Shown here piece by piece: positions 45,961 to 54,827 of a stretch of 64,000 nt of DNA. The stretch is from positions 124,001-188,000 of the forward strand of contig NZ_FMHW01000002.1 in the NCBI RefSeq assembly GCF_900090325.1, in the 5' to 3' direction. Within the stretch, counting starts at the first letter, position 1. Every line of letters starts with the position of its first letter. The translations under genes and the position numbers were made by a program. This DNA comes from Micromonospora pallida. Lineage in GTDB: Bacteria; Actinomycetota; Actinomycetes; Mycobacteriales; Micromonosporaceae. The notes beneath the pieces are model-generated. The model was not told the origin of the DNA. It did no database searches and saw only the letters and a program-made list of their open reading frames with translations.

Positions 45961-48081
45961 ATGGCCGACCAGAACGTGCCACCACGCCACCCACGGGACG
46001 ACGGCCGCTGGGACGGACGACCCCACCCGACCCCGGACGGGTATCGCGACCCGGCCCGGCCGTACGCCCCGTCCCGTCACGCGCCGGCCGACCAGTACCA
46101 CGACGACACGTACGCCGGACGACCGGACGATTCCCAGACGTCGTACGGACCCTGGCCGGGCCAGGCGCAGCCGGGACCAGCCACCCGGTCCGGCTCCGGC
46201 GAGCCGAGGCGACGGGGACCGCAGTGGATCGGCCCGGCCGGCCCCGGTCCCCAGGGATACGGCGGCGACCTGGGACTGCCCAACCTGGACGACGACGAGG
46301 GCGACGGTCGCCGCCGGAGCCGACGTCGCGCCCTCGCCGCGTTCGGCGGCACCGCGGCGGTGATCGCCGGTGGCGCGGCGCTCGCGATGACCCCGCAGGT
46401 ACGGGGCTTGTTCGGCGACGCCGCAGCCGGCGACGCGACCGCCCCCCGGGCCACCGACGGCAACCCGAACCGTCCGAGTGGCCGGCAGCCGAGCACCGTG
46501 CGCACCTACACCGAGCAGAACGAGAGCTACATGGGCTCCCGGGCCGGTACCGCGCTGAAGCGGAACACCCCAGCCGGGGGCCGTACCTTCTCCGGTCCGG
46601 CCGCCGCCGCGGCGGCCACCACGGTGACCGTGAAGACGGTGCTGGCCAAGGACCCGGTCCGGCACCTCGCCACCCGGGCCACCTTCGGGGCGACGCCCAA
46701 GGTGCTCGCCGACATCGAGCGGATGGGCATCGACGCCTGGCTGCGCTGGCAGCTCGACCCGGAGAAGATCGCTCCCACCAGGGCGGAACTGAAGCTCAGT
46801 GAACTGCCCACCCTGCGGCTGACCCCCACGCAGCTCCGGGAACAGCGCGACCAGCTCAACGAGCGCGGGGCGCAACCGGAGAAGGAGATGGTGGACGCCA
46901 CCATCGCCCGACAGATCTGGTCCGACCGGCAACTGTTCGAGGTGATGGTCGACTTCTGGAACGACTTCCTGCACGTCGCCGCCGACTTCGACGGCGGCGA
47001 GGTACACCGGCACTCCTTCGACGTCGACGTGGTCCGCAAGTACGCCCTGACCAGCTACCCGGAGATGCTGGTCGCCGCGAACCGGCACCCCGCGCTGCTG
47101 CTCTACCTCAACCAGAACGACTCCCGCGCCGACGCGGTCAACGAGAACCTCGCCCGGGAGAACCTGGAGCTGTACTCGGTCGGCGTCGACGGCGGCTACA
47201 CCGAGTCCGACGTCCGGCAGGCCGCCATGCTCCAGACCGGACGCGGCGTCCGGGACGGGGAGTACGTCTTCCGCGAGGACCGGCACTACGTCGGCAAGGT
47301 CAGGATCCTCGGGTTCACCCACGCCAACAGCTCCCGGGACCCGAAGAAGGCGGACGCGACGATCGACGCGTACCTCCGGTACCTCGCGCTGCACCCCTCC
47401 ACCGCCCGGTACGTCGCGCAGAGCCTGGCCACCCGGTTCGTCTCGGACACCCCGCCGAAGACCCTGGTGGACCGGCTCGCCAAGACGTACGCGGCGAACG
47501 AGGGCCTGATCAAGCCGGTGCTGATGACCCTGTTCAGCTCGTCGGAGTTCTGGGCGTCGGTCGGGCAGAAGGTCCGCCGCCCGATGGAGTACCTGATCGC
47601 CACGTACCGGGTGCTCGGCGTCTCGCCCGAGGCGTCCGCCGATTACCAGGCCGGCGACGACAGGCGCACCCCGTACGCCCGGGGGCTGCGCCGGATCCAC
47701 GACCGACTGCGGGAGTTGGGCCACTACCCGATGGGGCAGCCCACCCCGGACGGCTACCCCGACGTCTACGTCGCCTGGACCTCCGCCGGCACCATGGTCA
47801 ACGGCTGGAACGAGGTCGGCGACGTGCTGAGCGGCCACCGCCGGGAGTTCTCCTACGTGAAGCCCGAACGGCTGGTCGCCAAGCCGCCGACCACCGCCGG
47901 GGCGTACGTGGACGCGCTGGCCCGGCGCCTCGTCCACCAGAAGCTGACGGCCCGGGAGAAGTCCCTGATCCTCGGCGTCGCCGGGGTGTCGGCCGGCACG
48001 AGGGTCGACGCCACGTTCAACGGGGCCATCACCGCCGTCGCGCGGGCGATCCTCGCGTCCCCCCAGCACCACCTCCGGTGA
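45961..48081 (+). CDS. DUF1800 family exported protein
   Basis: A 706-residue protein. Residues 1-115 are a Pro/Arg/Gly-rich cytoplasmic or linker part, then RRRSRRRALAAFGGTAAVIA and AGGAALAMTP form a probable twin-arginine-type or membrane-anchor segment. The DUF1800 domain runs from about 225 (VRHLATRATFGATPKVLADI) to the end, with LYLNQNDSRADAVNENLARE and GVDGGYTESDVRQAAMLQTG. The family is almost always paired with DUF1501, as here. Its function is unknown. It starts with ATG 45961. The stop is followed by the DUF1501 start within 10 bases. Confidence 0.88.
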   Translation: MADQNVPPRHPRDDGRWDGRPHPTPDGYRDPARPYAPSRHAPADQYHDDTYAGRPDDSQTSYGPWPGQAQPGPATRSGSGEPRRRGPQWIGPAGPGPQGYGGDLGLPNLDDDEGDGRRRSRRRALAAFGGTAAVIAGGAALAMTPQVRGLFGDAAAGDATAPRATDGNPNRPSGRQPSTVRTYTEQNESYMGSRAGTALKRNTPAGGRTFSGPAAAAAATTVTVKTVLAKDPVRHLATRATFGATPKVLADIERMGIDAWLRWQLDPEKIAPTRAELKLSELPTLRLTPTQLREQRDQLNERGAQPEKEMVDATIARQIWSDRQLFEVMVDFWNDFLHVAADFDGGEVHRHSFDVDVVRKYALTSYPEMLVAANRHPALLLYLNQNDSRADAVNENLARENLELYSVGVDGGYTESDVRQAAMLQTGRGVRDGEYVFREDRHYVGKVRILGFTHANSSRDPKKADATIDAYLRYLALHPSTARYVAQSLATRFVSDTPPKTLVDRLAKTYAANEGLIKPVLMTLFSSSEFWASVGQKVRRPMEYLIATYRVLGVSPEASADYQAGDDRRTPYARGLRRIHDRLRELGHYPMGQPTPDGYPDVYVAWTSAGTMVNGWNEVGDVLSGHRREFSYVKPERLVAKPPTTAGAYVDALARRLVHQKLTAREKSLILGVAGVSAGTRVDATFNGAITAVARAILASPQHHLR

Positions 48082-48089
48082 GGCACCCG

Positions 48090-49469
48090 ATGGAGAAGAC
48101 CGTGTACTCGTACCCCCTGCACCCCGAATGCCCCGACCTGCGACGGCTGGCGGACGACCCCACCGAGGCGCTGCTGCGGGCGGAGGCCGACGTGGTGGCC
48201 GCCGAGAACGCCGCCGAACGGGACCGCTACCTGCGCCTGGAAGCGGAGGAGGAGGCCCAGCAGGACGGCCGTGGGGTGACCCGCCGGACCTTCGTCGCCG
48301 GGGCCGCCGCCACCGCCACCGCGCTCGCCACCGCCCAGTTCGTCACCACCTCGGCGTCGTTCGCCGCGACGAAGACCGGCACCCTGATCCACGTCTTCCT
48401 CTACGGCGGACTGGACGGGCTGAGCCTGGTCGCCCCGGCCGACGACCCGGTGCTCCGCAAGGCCCGCCCCGATCTGCTGCTCGGCGCGGACTCCCTGGCC
48501 CTGGCCCGGGGCTTCACGCTGACCAGCGCGTTCACACCGTTGGAGAAGTGGCTGAAGGCCGGGCAGCTCGGCTTCGTCCCGGGCGTCTCCGACGAGCGCC
48601 TGTCCCGCAGTCACTTCCAGGCCGCCGACACCTGCAACCTGGGCGGCCTGCCCGGTGAGACCGGCGGGCGGGGCTGGCTGGACAGCCTCGTCGACCACCT
48701 CGGCAAGGGCACCGCGTTCCGCAGCGTCGGCATCGGCAGCACCCTGCCCCGGTCACTGGTCGGCACCAACGGCGCGCTCTCCCTGAACAGCGTCGGCTCG
48801 CTACGGCTCAACGGCGACCAGAAGTACCGGGCCGCCACCGAGAAGGCCATCCGGGGACTCTTCACCGGCATCAACCACCCGGTCGAGGAGGCCGTCCAGG
48901 ACGGCCTCGGCGCCCTCGCCACCGCCCAGCAGCTCGCCGCGCAGCCGTACCAGGCGGCCGAGGGGGTCGAGTACCGGGGCGTCGGCAACTCGTTCAAGCA
49001 GCTCGCCCAGCTCATCAAGGGCGGCGCGAACGTCCGGGTGGCCACCATCGGCATGGGCGGTTACGACACCCACGAAAACCAGGGCACCCGCGAGGGCGGG
49101 CAGCTCTGGCGGCGACTCAACGAGCTGGCCGGGGCGATGGCCGCCTTCTTCACCGACCTCGGCGACCAGGCCGCCGACGTGACGATCATGGTCTCCAGCG
49201 AGTTCGGCCGCCGGGTCGCCTCGAACAGCGGCGGCACCGACCACGGGCACGGCGGGGTGGTCACCGTCCTGTCCGGACGCCGGCTGGCCGGCTCGCTGCT
49301 CGGCGCCTGGCCGGGCCTGGACGACCTCGACAGCGGTGACGTGCCGGAGTACAACAACATGTTCGACGTCTACGGCTCCGTCGCGCAGGGACGCTTCGGG
49401 CTGACCAACGCCGAGGTCGACAAGATCTTCCCCCGCATGAAATACACCCCGATCAAGCTGTACGCGTGA
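48090..49469 (+). CDS. DUF1501 family Tat-exported protein
   Basis: A 459-residue protein of the DUF1501 family, related to the alkaline phosphatase/sulfatase fold. It has an unusually long charged N-region (about 60 residues, LRRLADDPTEALLRAEADVV...) before the twin-arginine signal TRRTFVAGAAATATALATAQ. The C-terminal domain contains IGMGGYDTHENQ and SSEFGRRVASNSGGTDHGHG, which in the family form a metal site. The ATG at 48090 is used; GTG 48078 would overlap the DUF1800 stop and is an alternative. Its stop overlaps the next gene (GTGA). Confidence 0.9.
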   Translation: MEKTVYSYPLHPECPDLRRLADDPTEALLRAEADVVAAENAAERDRYLRLEAEEEAQQDGRGVTRRTFVAGAAATATALATAQFVTTSASFAATKTGTLIHVFLYGGLDGLSLVAPADDPVLRKARPDLLLGADSLALARGFTLTSAFTPLEKWLKAGQLGFVPGVSDERLSRSHFQAADTCNLGGLPGETGGRGWLDSLVDHLGKGTAFRSVGIGSTLPRSLVGTNGALSLNSVGSLRLNGDQKYRAATEKAIRGLFTGINHPVEEAVQDGLGALATAQQLAAQPYQAAEGVEYRGVGNSFKQLAQLIKGGANVRVATIGMGGYDTHENQGTREGGQLWRRLNELAGAMAAFFTDLGDQAADVTIMVSSEFGRRVASNSGGTDHGHGGVVTVLSGRRLAGSLLGAWPGLDDLDSGDVPEYNNMFDVYGSVAQGRFGLTNAEVDKIFPRMKYTPIKLYA

Positions 49470-50878
49470 CCTACCCCCGTACCCACGCCGCCGGCCGCCG
49501 CGGCGGGACCCCGTCCCGGTCCGGCGGCCGGTCGACGGCAGCCGTACGGGTGCCGCCCCGGCGCGGACCCGCCGGCCGCCGCGCCGTGCTCGCGGTGCTC
49601 TGGGCCGGGCTGCTGCTGGCGGTGCTGCCCTGGTGGTGGCAGACCCCGGACGACTCGCTGCGCACCACCACCGCCACGCTGACCGCCGCCGGCCGGATCG
49701 CCGGCCTGGTCGCCGGCTACCTGCTGCTGGTGCAGGTGCTGCTGATGAGCCGTCTGCCCGTGCTGGAACGTCGGCTCGGCGGCGAGCAGATCGCCCGCTG
49801 GCACCGGGACATCGGGGTGACCCTGCTGGTCGCGGTGCTGGCCCACGTGTCGCTGGTCCTCACCGGCTACGCCCGGTTGCAGAGGCAGTCGGTGCTCGTC
49901 GAGGCCGGGGTGCTGCTGCGCGACTACGAGGACATGCTCGGCGCGTTCGTCGCCGCCGGCATCCTGACCCTGCTCGGGTTCACCGGAATCCGGGCGATCC
50001 GCACCGCCCTGCCCTACGAACTCTGGCACCACCTGCACCTGAGCGGCTACCTGGTGCTGCTGCTCGGGTTCGGTCACCAGTTCGCCCACGGCCAGCAGCT
50101 CTTCCGTCCCGGGCCGGTACGCACCGGCTGGATCGTGGCGTACCTGCTGGTGGCCGCCGCGCTGCTCGGGGGCCGGGTGGTGGTGCCGCTGCGCCTCAAC
50201 CTCCGGCACGGCCTGCGGGTGGCCGACGTGGTCGCGGAGAACCCGGACACCATCTCCGTCTACCTGACCGGCCGCCGGCTGAACCTGCTCGACCTGCGCG
50301 GCGGGCAGTACCTCCGGTGGCGGTTCCTCACCGCCGGCCGCTGGTGGCAGGCGCACCCGTTCTCCCCGTCCGCGGCCGGCAACGGCCGATGGGTGCGACT
50401 GACCGTCAAGGTCGTCGGTCGGCACACCGCCGGCCTGCGTGACCTGACGCCGGGCACCCGGGTCTGGGCGGAGGGGCCCGCCGGGGTCTTCACCGCCGCG
50501 CACCGCACCCGTGGCCGGTCGCTGCTGATCGCCGGCGGCAGCGGCATCACCCCGATCCGGGCGCTGCTGGAGGAACTGCCGCCGGGCGCCGCGCTGATCT
50601 ACCGGGCCCGGACCCCGGCCGACGTGCTGCTGCATCAGGAACTGGACTGGTTCGCCGAAACCTACGACACCGACGTCTGGTACGTCATCGGCTCCCGCGA
50701 CGACCCCGGCCCCCGACGGATGCTCAGCCCGCAGGGGCTGCGCCAGCTCGTACCGGACCTCGCCGACCGGGACGTCTGGCTCTGCGGGCCACCCGGCCTG
50801 GTCACCTCGACGGTGCGGGCGCTGCGCCAGGCCGGGGTGCCCCGCCGGCAGATCCACCTCGCCACGTTCGAGCTGTAG
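49466..50878 (+). CDS. Ferric-reductase-like transmembrane flavocytochrome
   Basis: A 470-residue membrane protein. After a basic tail come about six helices (residues about 40-240) with His residues placed to hold haem (WHRDIG, VLAHVSLVL, ELWHHLHLSGY, FGHQFAHG), then a cytoplasmic ferredoxin-reductase domain: FAD region WWQAHPFSPSAAG, NAD(P) region IAGGSGITPIRALLEELPPG, and C-terminal WLCGPPGLVTST. It would pass electrons from NAD(P)H through FAD to membrane haem and across the membrane. GTG 49466 overlaps the DUF1501 stop. It precedes an FMN-binding exported protein. Confidence 0.9.
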   Translation: MTYPRTHAAGRRGGTPSRSGGRSTAAVRVPPRRGPAGRRAVLAVLWAGLLLAVLPWWWQTPDDSLRTTTATLTAAGRIAGLVAGYLLLVQVLLMSRLPVLERRLGGEQIARWHRDIGVTLLVAVLAHVSLVLTGYARLQRQSVLVEAGVLLRDYEDMLGAFVAAGILTLLGFTGIRAIRTALPYELWHHLHLSGYLVLLLGFGHQFAHGQQLFRPGPVRTGWIVAYLLVAAALLGGRVVVPLRLNLRHGLRVADVVAENPDTISVYLTGRRLNLLDLRGGQYLRWRFLTAGRWWQAHPFSPSAAGNGRWVRLTVKVVGRHTAGLRDLTPGTRVWAEGPAGVFTAAHRTRGRSLLIAGGSGITPIRALLEELPPGAALIYRARTPADVLLHQELDWFAETYDTDVWYVIGSRDDPGPRRMLSPQGLRQLVPDLADRDVWLCGPPGLVTSTVRALRQAGVPRRQIHLATFEL

Positions 50879-50889
50879 GAGGCTTCCGC

Positions 50890-51480
50890 ATGCGCCGTGC
50901 GTTCCTCGCGGTCACCGGCCTGGCCGCCGGCACGACCCTGCTGGTGGTGCTCAAGGCAGCGCCGGAGACCACCCGAGTCGCCGAGGTCGCCACCCCCGAG
51001 CGTCCGCCGGTGGTCCCCGCGCCCGCCGGTCCCACGCCCACCGGTTCCGCGCCGGCCGCGCCCGAACGGACCAGCGCGCCCCCCACCACCACCGAACCGT
51101 CCACTCCCGCGACCACCCGGGCGCCCCGGAACGCGGGCGGCCGGACCACCAGCGCGACACCCACCCCCCGCCGGACCACCGCGCCGCCGTCGACGAGGCG
51201 TACGGTCACCGGTCCGGTGGTGGGCAACGAGTACGGAAACGTGCAGGTGCGGATCGTCCTCGTCGGGGACCGGATCGTCGACGTGGTCGCCCTGGAACTG
51301 CCGGAGGAGACCGCCGAGTCCGACCGGCGCAGCTCCTCGGTGGACAACCGGTACAGCGGCACCGACGGGGAGGTGGTGCGACGGCAGGACGCCGACCTGG
51401 ACACCGTCTCCGGGGCCACCGCGACCAGCGACGCGTACCAGCAGTCGTTGCAGGCCGCCATCGACGCGGCGCGGCGCTGA
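50890..51480 (+). CDS. Exported FMN-binding protein with covalent-flavin motif
   Basis: A 196-residue exported protein: an N-terminal signal/anchor (RRAFLAVTGLAAGTTLLVVL), a Pro/Thr-rich linker of about 85 residues, and a C-terminal FMN-bind domain (about 108-196). The end contains DTVSGAT (171-177), the D-x-x-S-G-A-T motif in which Thr177 is expected to receive FMN through a phosphodiester bond. The transferase for that reaction, ApbE, is the next gene (one base after the stop). The ATG at 50890 has AGGAGG 7 bases before it. It probably accepts electrons from the flavocytochrome encoded upstream. Confidence 0.9.
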   Translation: MRRAFLAVTGLAAGTTLLVVLKAAPETTRVAEVATPERPPVVPAPAGPTPTGSAPAAPERTSAPPTTTEPSTPATTRAPRNAGGRTTSATPTPRRTTAPPSTRRTVTGPVVGNEYGNVQVRIVLVGDRIVDVVALELPEETAESDRRSSSVDNRYSGTDGEVVRRQDADLDTVSGATATSDAYQQSLQAAIDAARR

Positions 51481-51481
51481 G

Positions 51482-52333
51482 ATGGCCGGCCTCGCGTACC
51501 GCCGGTCGCGCCGGTCCGGCCGCGCCGTCGCCTCGCCGCCCACCAGCCCGGTCACCCGCCCCGTTTCGGCCGTGGCGTCGCCGCGTCCCGGCCTGCGTCG
51601 GGTCGAGCAGGTCATGGGTACGGCGATCAGCCTGGACCTCGCCGACGACCTGCCCCGGGCCACCCTCGACGAGCTGGCCGACGAGGTGTTCGCCTGGCTG
51701 CGGGAGGTCGACGCCCGGTTCAGCACGTACCGGCCCGACAGCGAGGTGTGCCGCTTCGACCGGGGCGAGGTGCTGCTCTCCGAGGCGTCCCCCGACCTGC
51801 GGCTGGTGCTGGAGCGGTGCGCGGACCTCTGGGGCGCGACGGACGGCTGGTTCGACGCGTACGCCACCGGGGGACTGGACCCGTCCGGCTACGTCAAGGG
51901 CTGGGCGGCGCAGGTCGCCTCGGACCGGCTGCTCGCCGCCGGGGCCGCGAACCACTGTCTCAACGCCGGCGGGGACGTCCGGGTGCGTGGGCTGTCCCCG
52001 GCCGGTCGCCCGTGGCGGATCGGCCTCCAGCACCCGTGGGACCGTACTGCCACTTTCCTGGTGCTCACCGGCACCGACCTGGCGGTTGCCACCTCCGGCG
52101 CCTACGAGCGGGGGCAGCACGTGCTCGACCCACGACGCGGTGGGCCGGCCAGGGGCCTACGTTCGGTGACCGTGGTCGGCCCGGATCTCGGCGTGGCCGA
52201 CGCGTACGCCACGGCGGCCGTCGCGATGGGGACGGCCGGGACGGGCTGGCTCGGTCGGCTGGCCGGGCACGAACACGTGGTGGTCACCGACGCCGGCCGC
52301 TGCCTGCGCTCACCGGGCCTGCCGGCCGGCTGA
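51482..52333 (+). CDS. apbE: FAD:protein FMN transferase
   Basis: A 283-residue ApbE family enzyme that transfers FMN from FAD to Ser/Thr in exported proteins. Recognised from EQVMGTAISLDLADD, REVDARFSTYRPDSEVCRFD, GLDPSGYVKGWAAQ, the GGDVRVRG loop and the metal-binding C-terminal part VADAYATAAVAMG. A predicted lipobox or signal peptide is not evident; the first 35 residues are basic, so it may act inside. The neighbour's SGAT motif is the obvious substrate. It starts with ATG 51482 and is the last gene of the run. Confidence 0.93.
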   Translation: MAGLAYRRSRRSGRAVASPPTSPVTRPVSAVASPRPGLRRVEQVMGTAISLDLADDLPRATLDELADEVFAWLREVDARFSTYRPDSEVCRFDRGEVLLSEASPDLRLVLERCADLWGATDGWFDAYATGGLDPSGYVKGWAAQVASDRLLAAGAANHCLNAGGDVRVRGLSPAGRPWRIGLQHPWDRTATFLVLTGTDLAVATSGAYERGQHVLDPRRGGPARGLRSVTVVGPDLGVADAYATAAVAMGTAGTGWLGRLAGHEHVVVTDAGRCLRSPGLPAG

Positions 52334-52350
52334 CCGTCCTGCCCTGCCGC

Positions 52351-52475
52351 CCGGCGCGGGCGGATGCTCCGCGGCGCGGGCGGTGGCTGCCGGAGGCGCG
52401 GGCGGGTGGCTCAGCGGGCCGGCGGACGACTCAGCGGGGCGGGCGGTGGCTGCCGGCGGGGCGGGCACCGAGCGG
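52351..52475. repeat. Tandem-like G/C repeats after apbE
   Basis: Five degenerate copies of a GGCGCGGGCGGNTG(GCTGCC) motif, then similar GGGGCGGGC units. The remaining part of the 371-base gap 52334-52704 shows no gene I can support. Confidence 0.55.
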
Positions 52476-52704
52476 ACGCGGGCGGCCCGGCCGCGAACCG
52501 ACCGGTCGGGTGGCGATCCGCCGGTACGGGCGGCGCCGGTGTGGCGGTGGGTCGGCCCCCTCGGCGTGGCGGGCCGGGTCGTCGATGGACATCGTTCCCC
52601 CCGATCGGGGCGCGGGGCGCGCCCCCACCCGACACAACGACGCGCCGTCCCGGCGGGACGTGGCGGCGGTGAGCGGGCATCTCCACCGGGACGCCCGGCG
52701 GGGG

Positions 52705-53373
52705 TCAGAAGCCGCGTCGGGGGAGCGGGAGCTGACCGGGGAGCAGGTCGGCGGTCAGGGCGACGCCGCTGGCCCGCAGCGTGTCCACCATCGCCCGCTG
52801 CACCAGGTACGAGTCGGGCAGCCGCCAGCGGGCCTGTTCCGGGGCGAAGGCCCAGCGCACTGGCCCCTCCGGCAGCCGGGTCGGTGGGGCGGGGATCCAC
52901 GACCCGACCCCGTGCCGGACGACGTGGAAGCAGTGGTCCAGTTCGGGCCGGAGCGGGTCGCCGGGGCGGACCAGGAACATCCAGCGTCCGGTGGGGGTGA
53001 CCGCGACCGGACCCCGGGCCCGGTCGGCGGGGTGGGTGGAGATCCCGTCGAGCACGTGCTGCCCCAGGTACGAGGGCACCTCCAGCACGTCGAAGGCGCG
53101 TCCGGTGGGGAGCAGCACCCCGTGTGGACGGCTGCGCCACCAGGTCGCCACCCGGGCCGGGTCGGCGCTGGCGGCGAGGTCCCAGTTCTCCAGGGCGGGA
53201 TGACAACCCACGGTCGGGCAGCCGGCCCGGCCACAGACGAAGCGGCTGCGGGCGAGACACGCGCCGGGGGTGACCTCCCAGCCGTGCAGCGCGTACCGGA
53301 CCGCGATCCGGCGCAGCCGCACCCGTTCCAGCGGTGACAGGTGGACGACGCGAGGTCCGACGGTGCCCCACAT
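52705..53373 (-). CDS. Bifunctional DNA primase/polymerase-like (prim-pol) protein
   Basis: A 222-residue protein resembling the N-terminal prim-pol-type domain widely annotated in actinobacteria as bifunctional DNA primase/polymerase: LRRIAVRYALHGWEVTPGAC, a Cys pair region FVCGRAGCPTVGCHPALENW, then RPHGVLLPTGRAFDVLEVPS and a late PVAVTPTGRWMFLVRPG. The Cys-rich piece may bind zinc. Whether it has catalytic activity is unknown. ATG 53373 has AGGAG 8 bases before it. It faces the XRE gene divergently, 224 bases away. Confidence 0.75.
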   Translation of the reverse strand: MWGTVGPRVVHLSPLERVRLRRIAVRYALHGWEVTPGACLARSRFVCGRAGCPTVGCHPALENWDLAASADPARVATWWRSRPHGVLLPTGRAFDVLEVPSYLGQHVLDGISTHPADRARGPVAVTPTGRWMFLVRPGDPLRPELDHCFHVVRHGVGSWIPAPPTRLPEGPVRWAFAPEQARWRLPDSYLVQRAMVDTLRASGVALTADLLPGQLPLPRRGF

Positions 53374-53597
53374 GATCTCTGCTCCTCTCAAGTCACGTTC
53401 CGGTCACGTCGGGCGTCGAACGCCGTCACTGGCGTCACCGGTGCTCGTTGCGACAGGCGATATGCAACTTGCACGAAAACATATGAGGTCTGATCGGGCG
53501 ACTGCCGCACAGGCTGTGCGACCAGGACAAACCGACCGGCCACATTGTCGTCCGCCATGGACTCCCGGGAAGATGCCGGGCAGGGAAGGAGTACGAG

Positions 53598-54827
53598 ATG
53601 GACGAGTTACCGATCGGGCGGCGGGTGGCCTACTGGCGGGGGCGTCGCAAGATGTCCCAACAGGTGTTCGCCGACCGGTTGGGCAAGTCCAAGAGCTGGG
53701 TCGACAAGATCGAACGGGGGGTCCGCCGGCTCGACAAGTTCTCCGTCCTCTACGAGATCGCCGACATCCTCGAACTCGACGTGCAACTGCTGGTCGGCAA
53801 GGACCCGGAGCGGCGTAGCGACGCGCTGAACTGCATCGACCAGGTCGAGGTCGACCAGATCCGGGCGGCCCTGGAGCGGTACGACGCGCTGAGCGCGTAC
53901 TTCGACGCGGTGCCGTGCCCGCCGCTGATCGGCGACATGCGCAAGGCGGTGAATCACGCCTGGCTCACCTTCCAGTACGGCCGGTACGGCATGCTGACCC
54001 GGGCGCTGCCGAAGCTGCTGCGTGACGCCCAGGCGGCCGACGCCGCGTACGGCGACGACGACCAGGGGCGGGAGGCCGCCCACCTGCTCGGGCAGGTCTA
54101 CCAGATCAGCTCGTCGGTGCTGCGCAAGCTGGGTGAGTGCGAGTTGGCCTGGCTCGCCGCCGACCGGGCGATGGCCGTCTCCCAGCGGGCCGGCGACCAC
54201 CTGCTCGCCGGCATCGCCACCACCCGGGTCGCCAACGCCCTGCTCGCTATGGGCCGGTCCCGCCCCGCGCTGGAGCTGAACGTCCGGATCGCCAACCGGC
54301 TGGCCCCTGGCGGCAGCAACGACGAGAGCCCGGAACGCCTCTCGGTCTACGGGTTGCTGCTGCTCCAGGGCGCCATGGCCGCCGCCCGTACCGGCGACTC
54401 GGCCACCGTGGACGATCTGCTCGACGGCGCGCAGGAGGCCGCCAACCGGCTCGGCGGGGACCACAACCACTACTGGACCTGCTTCGGCCCGACCAACCTG
54501 AAGCTGCACCGGGCCGCCGCCGCGGTCGAGATGGGCGACGGGGGGCGGGCCGTGGAGACCCACCTCAGCATCGAGATGCCGGCGTTCAACGCGCTGCTGC
54601 CGGAACGGCGGGCGCACCACATGCTCGACCTCGCCCGGGGCTATGCCCAGATCGGCGACGTGACCAGCGCGGGGGAGATGCTGCTGAAGGGGGCCCGGCT
54701 CGCGCCGTCCGAGATCCGCTGCCGTCCGATCGCCCACGAGGTGATGTCGGACATCCTGCGTCGTACCCGGGGTACGCCGGCTTCGCCGATCGCGGAGCTG
54801 GCGGAGCAGATGGGAGTCGGAATTTGA
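53598..54827 (+). CDS. XRE-family regulator with TPR-like domain
   Basis: A 409-residue protein: a helix-turn-helix of the XRE/Cro type at about 5-60 (GRRVAYWRGRRKMSQQVFAD, then KSKSWVDKIERGVRRLDKFS), followed by an all-helical region of degenerate TPRs to the end (for example LLLLQGAMAAARTGDSATVD). This form is common in actinobacteria next to small flavoproteins and DNA-binding proteins. It starts with ATG after GGGAAGGAG. The stop overlaps the flavoprotein start (TTGA). Confidence 0.87.
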   Translation: MDELPIGRRVAYWRGRRKMSQQVFADRLGKSKSWVDKIERGVRRLDKFSVLYEIADILELDVQLLVGKDPERRSDALNCIDQVEVDQIRAALERYDALSAYFDAVPCPPLIGDMRKAVNHAWLTFQYGRYGMLTRALPKLLRDAQAADAAYGDDDQGREAAHLLGQVYQISSSVLRKLGECELAWLAADRAMAVSQRAGDHLLAGIATTRVANALLAMGRSRPALELNVRIANRLAPGGSNDESPERLSVYGLLLLQGAMAAARTGDSATVDDLLDGAQEAANRLGGDHNHYWTCFGPTNLKLHRAAAAVEMGDGGRAVETHLSIEMPAFNALLPERRAHHMLDLARGYAQIGDVTSAGEMLLKGARLAPSEIRCRPIAHEVMSDILRRTRGTPASPIAELAEQMGVGI

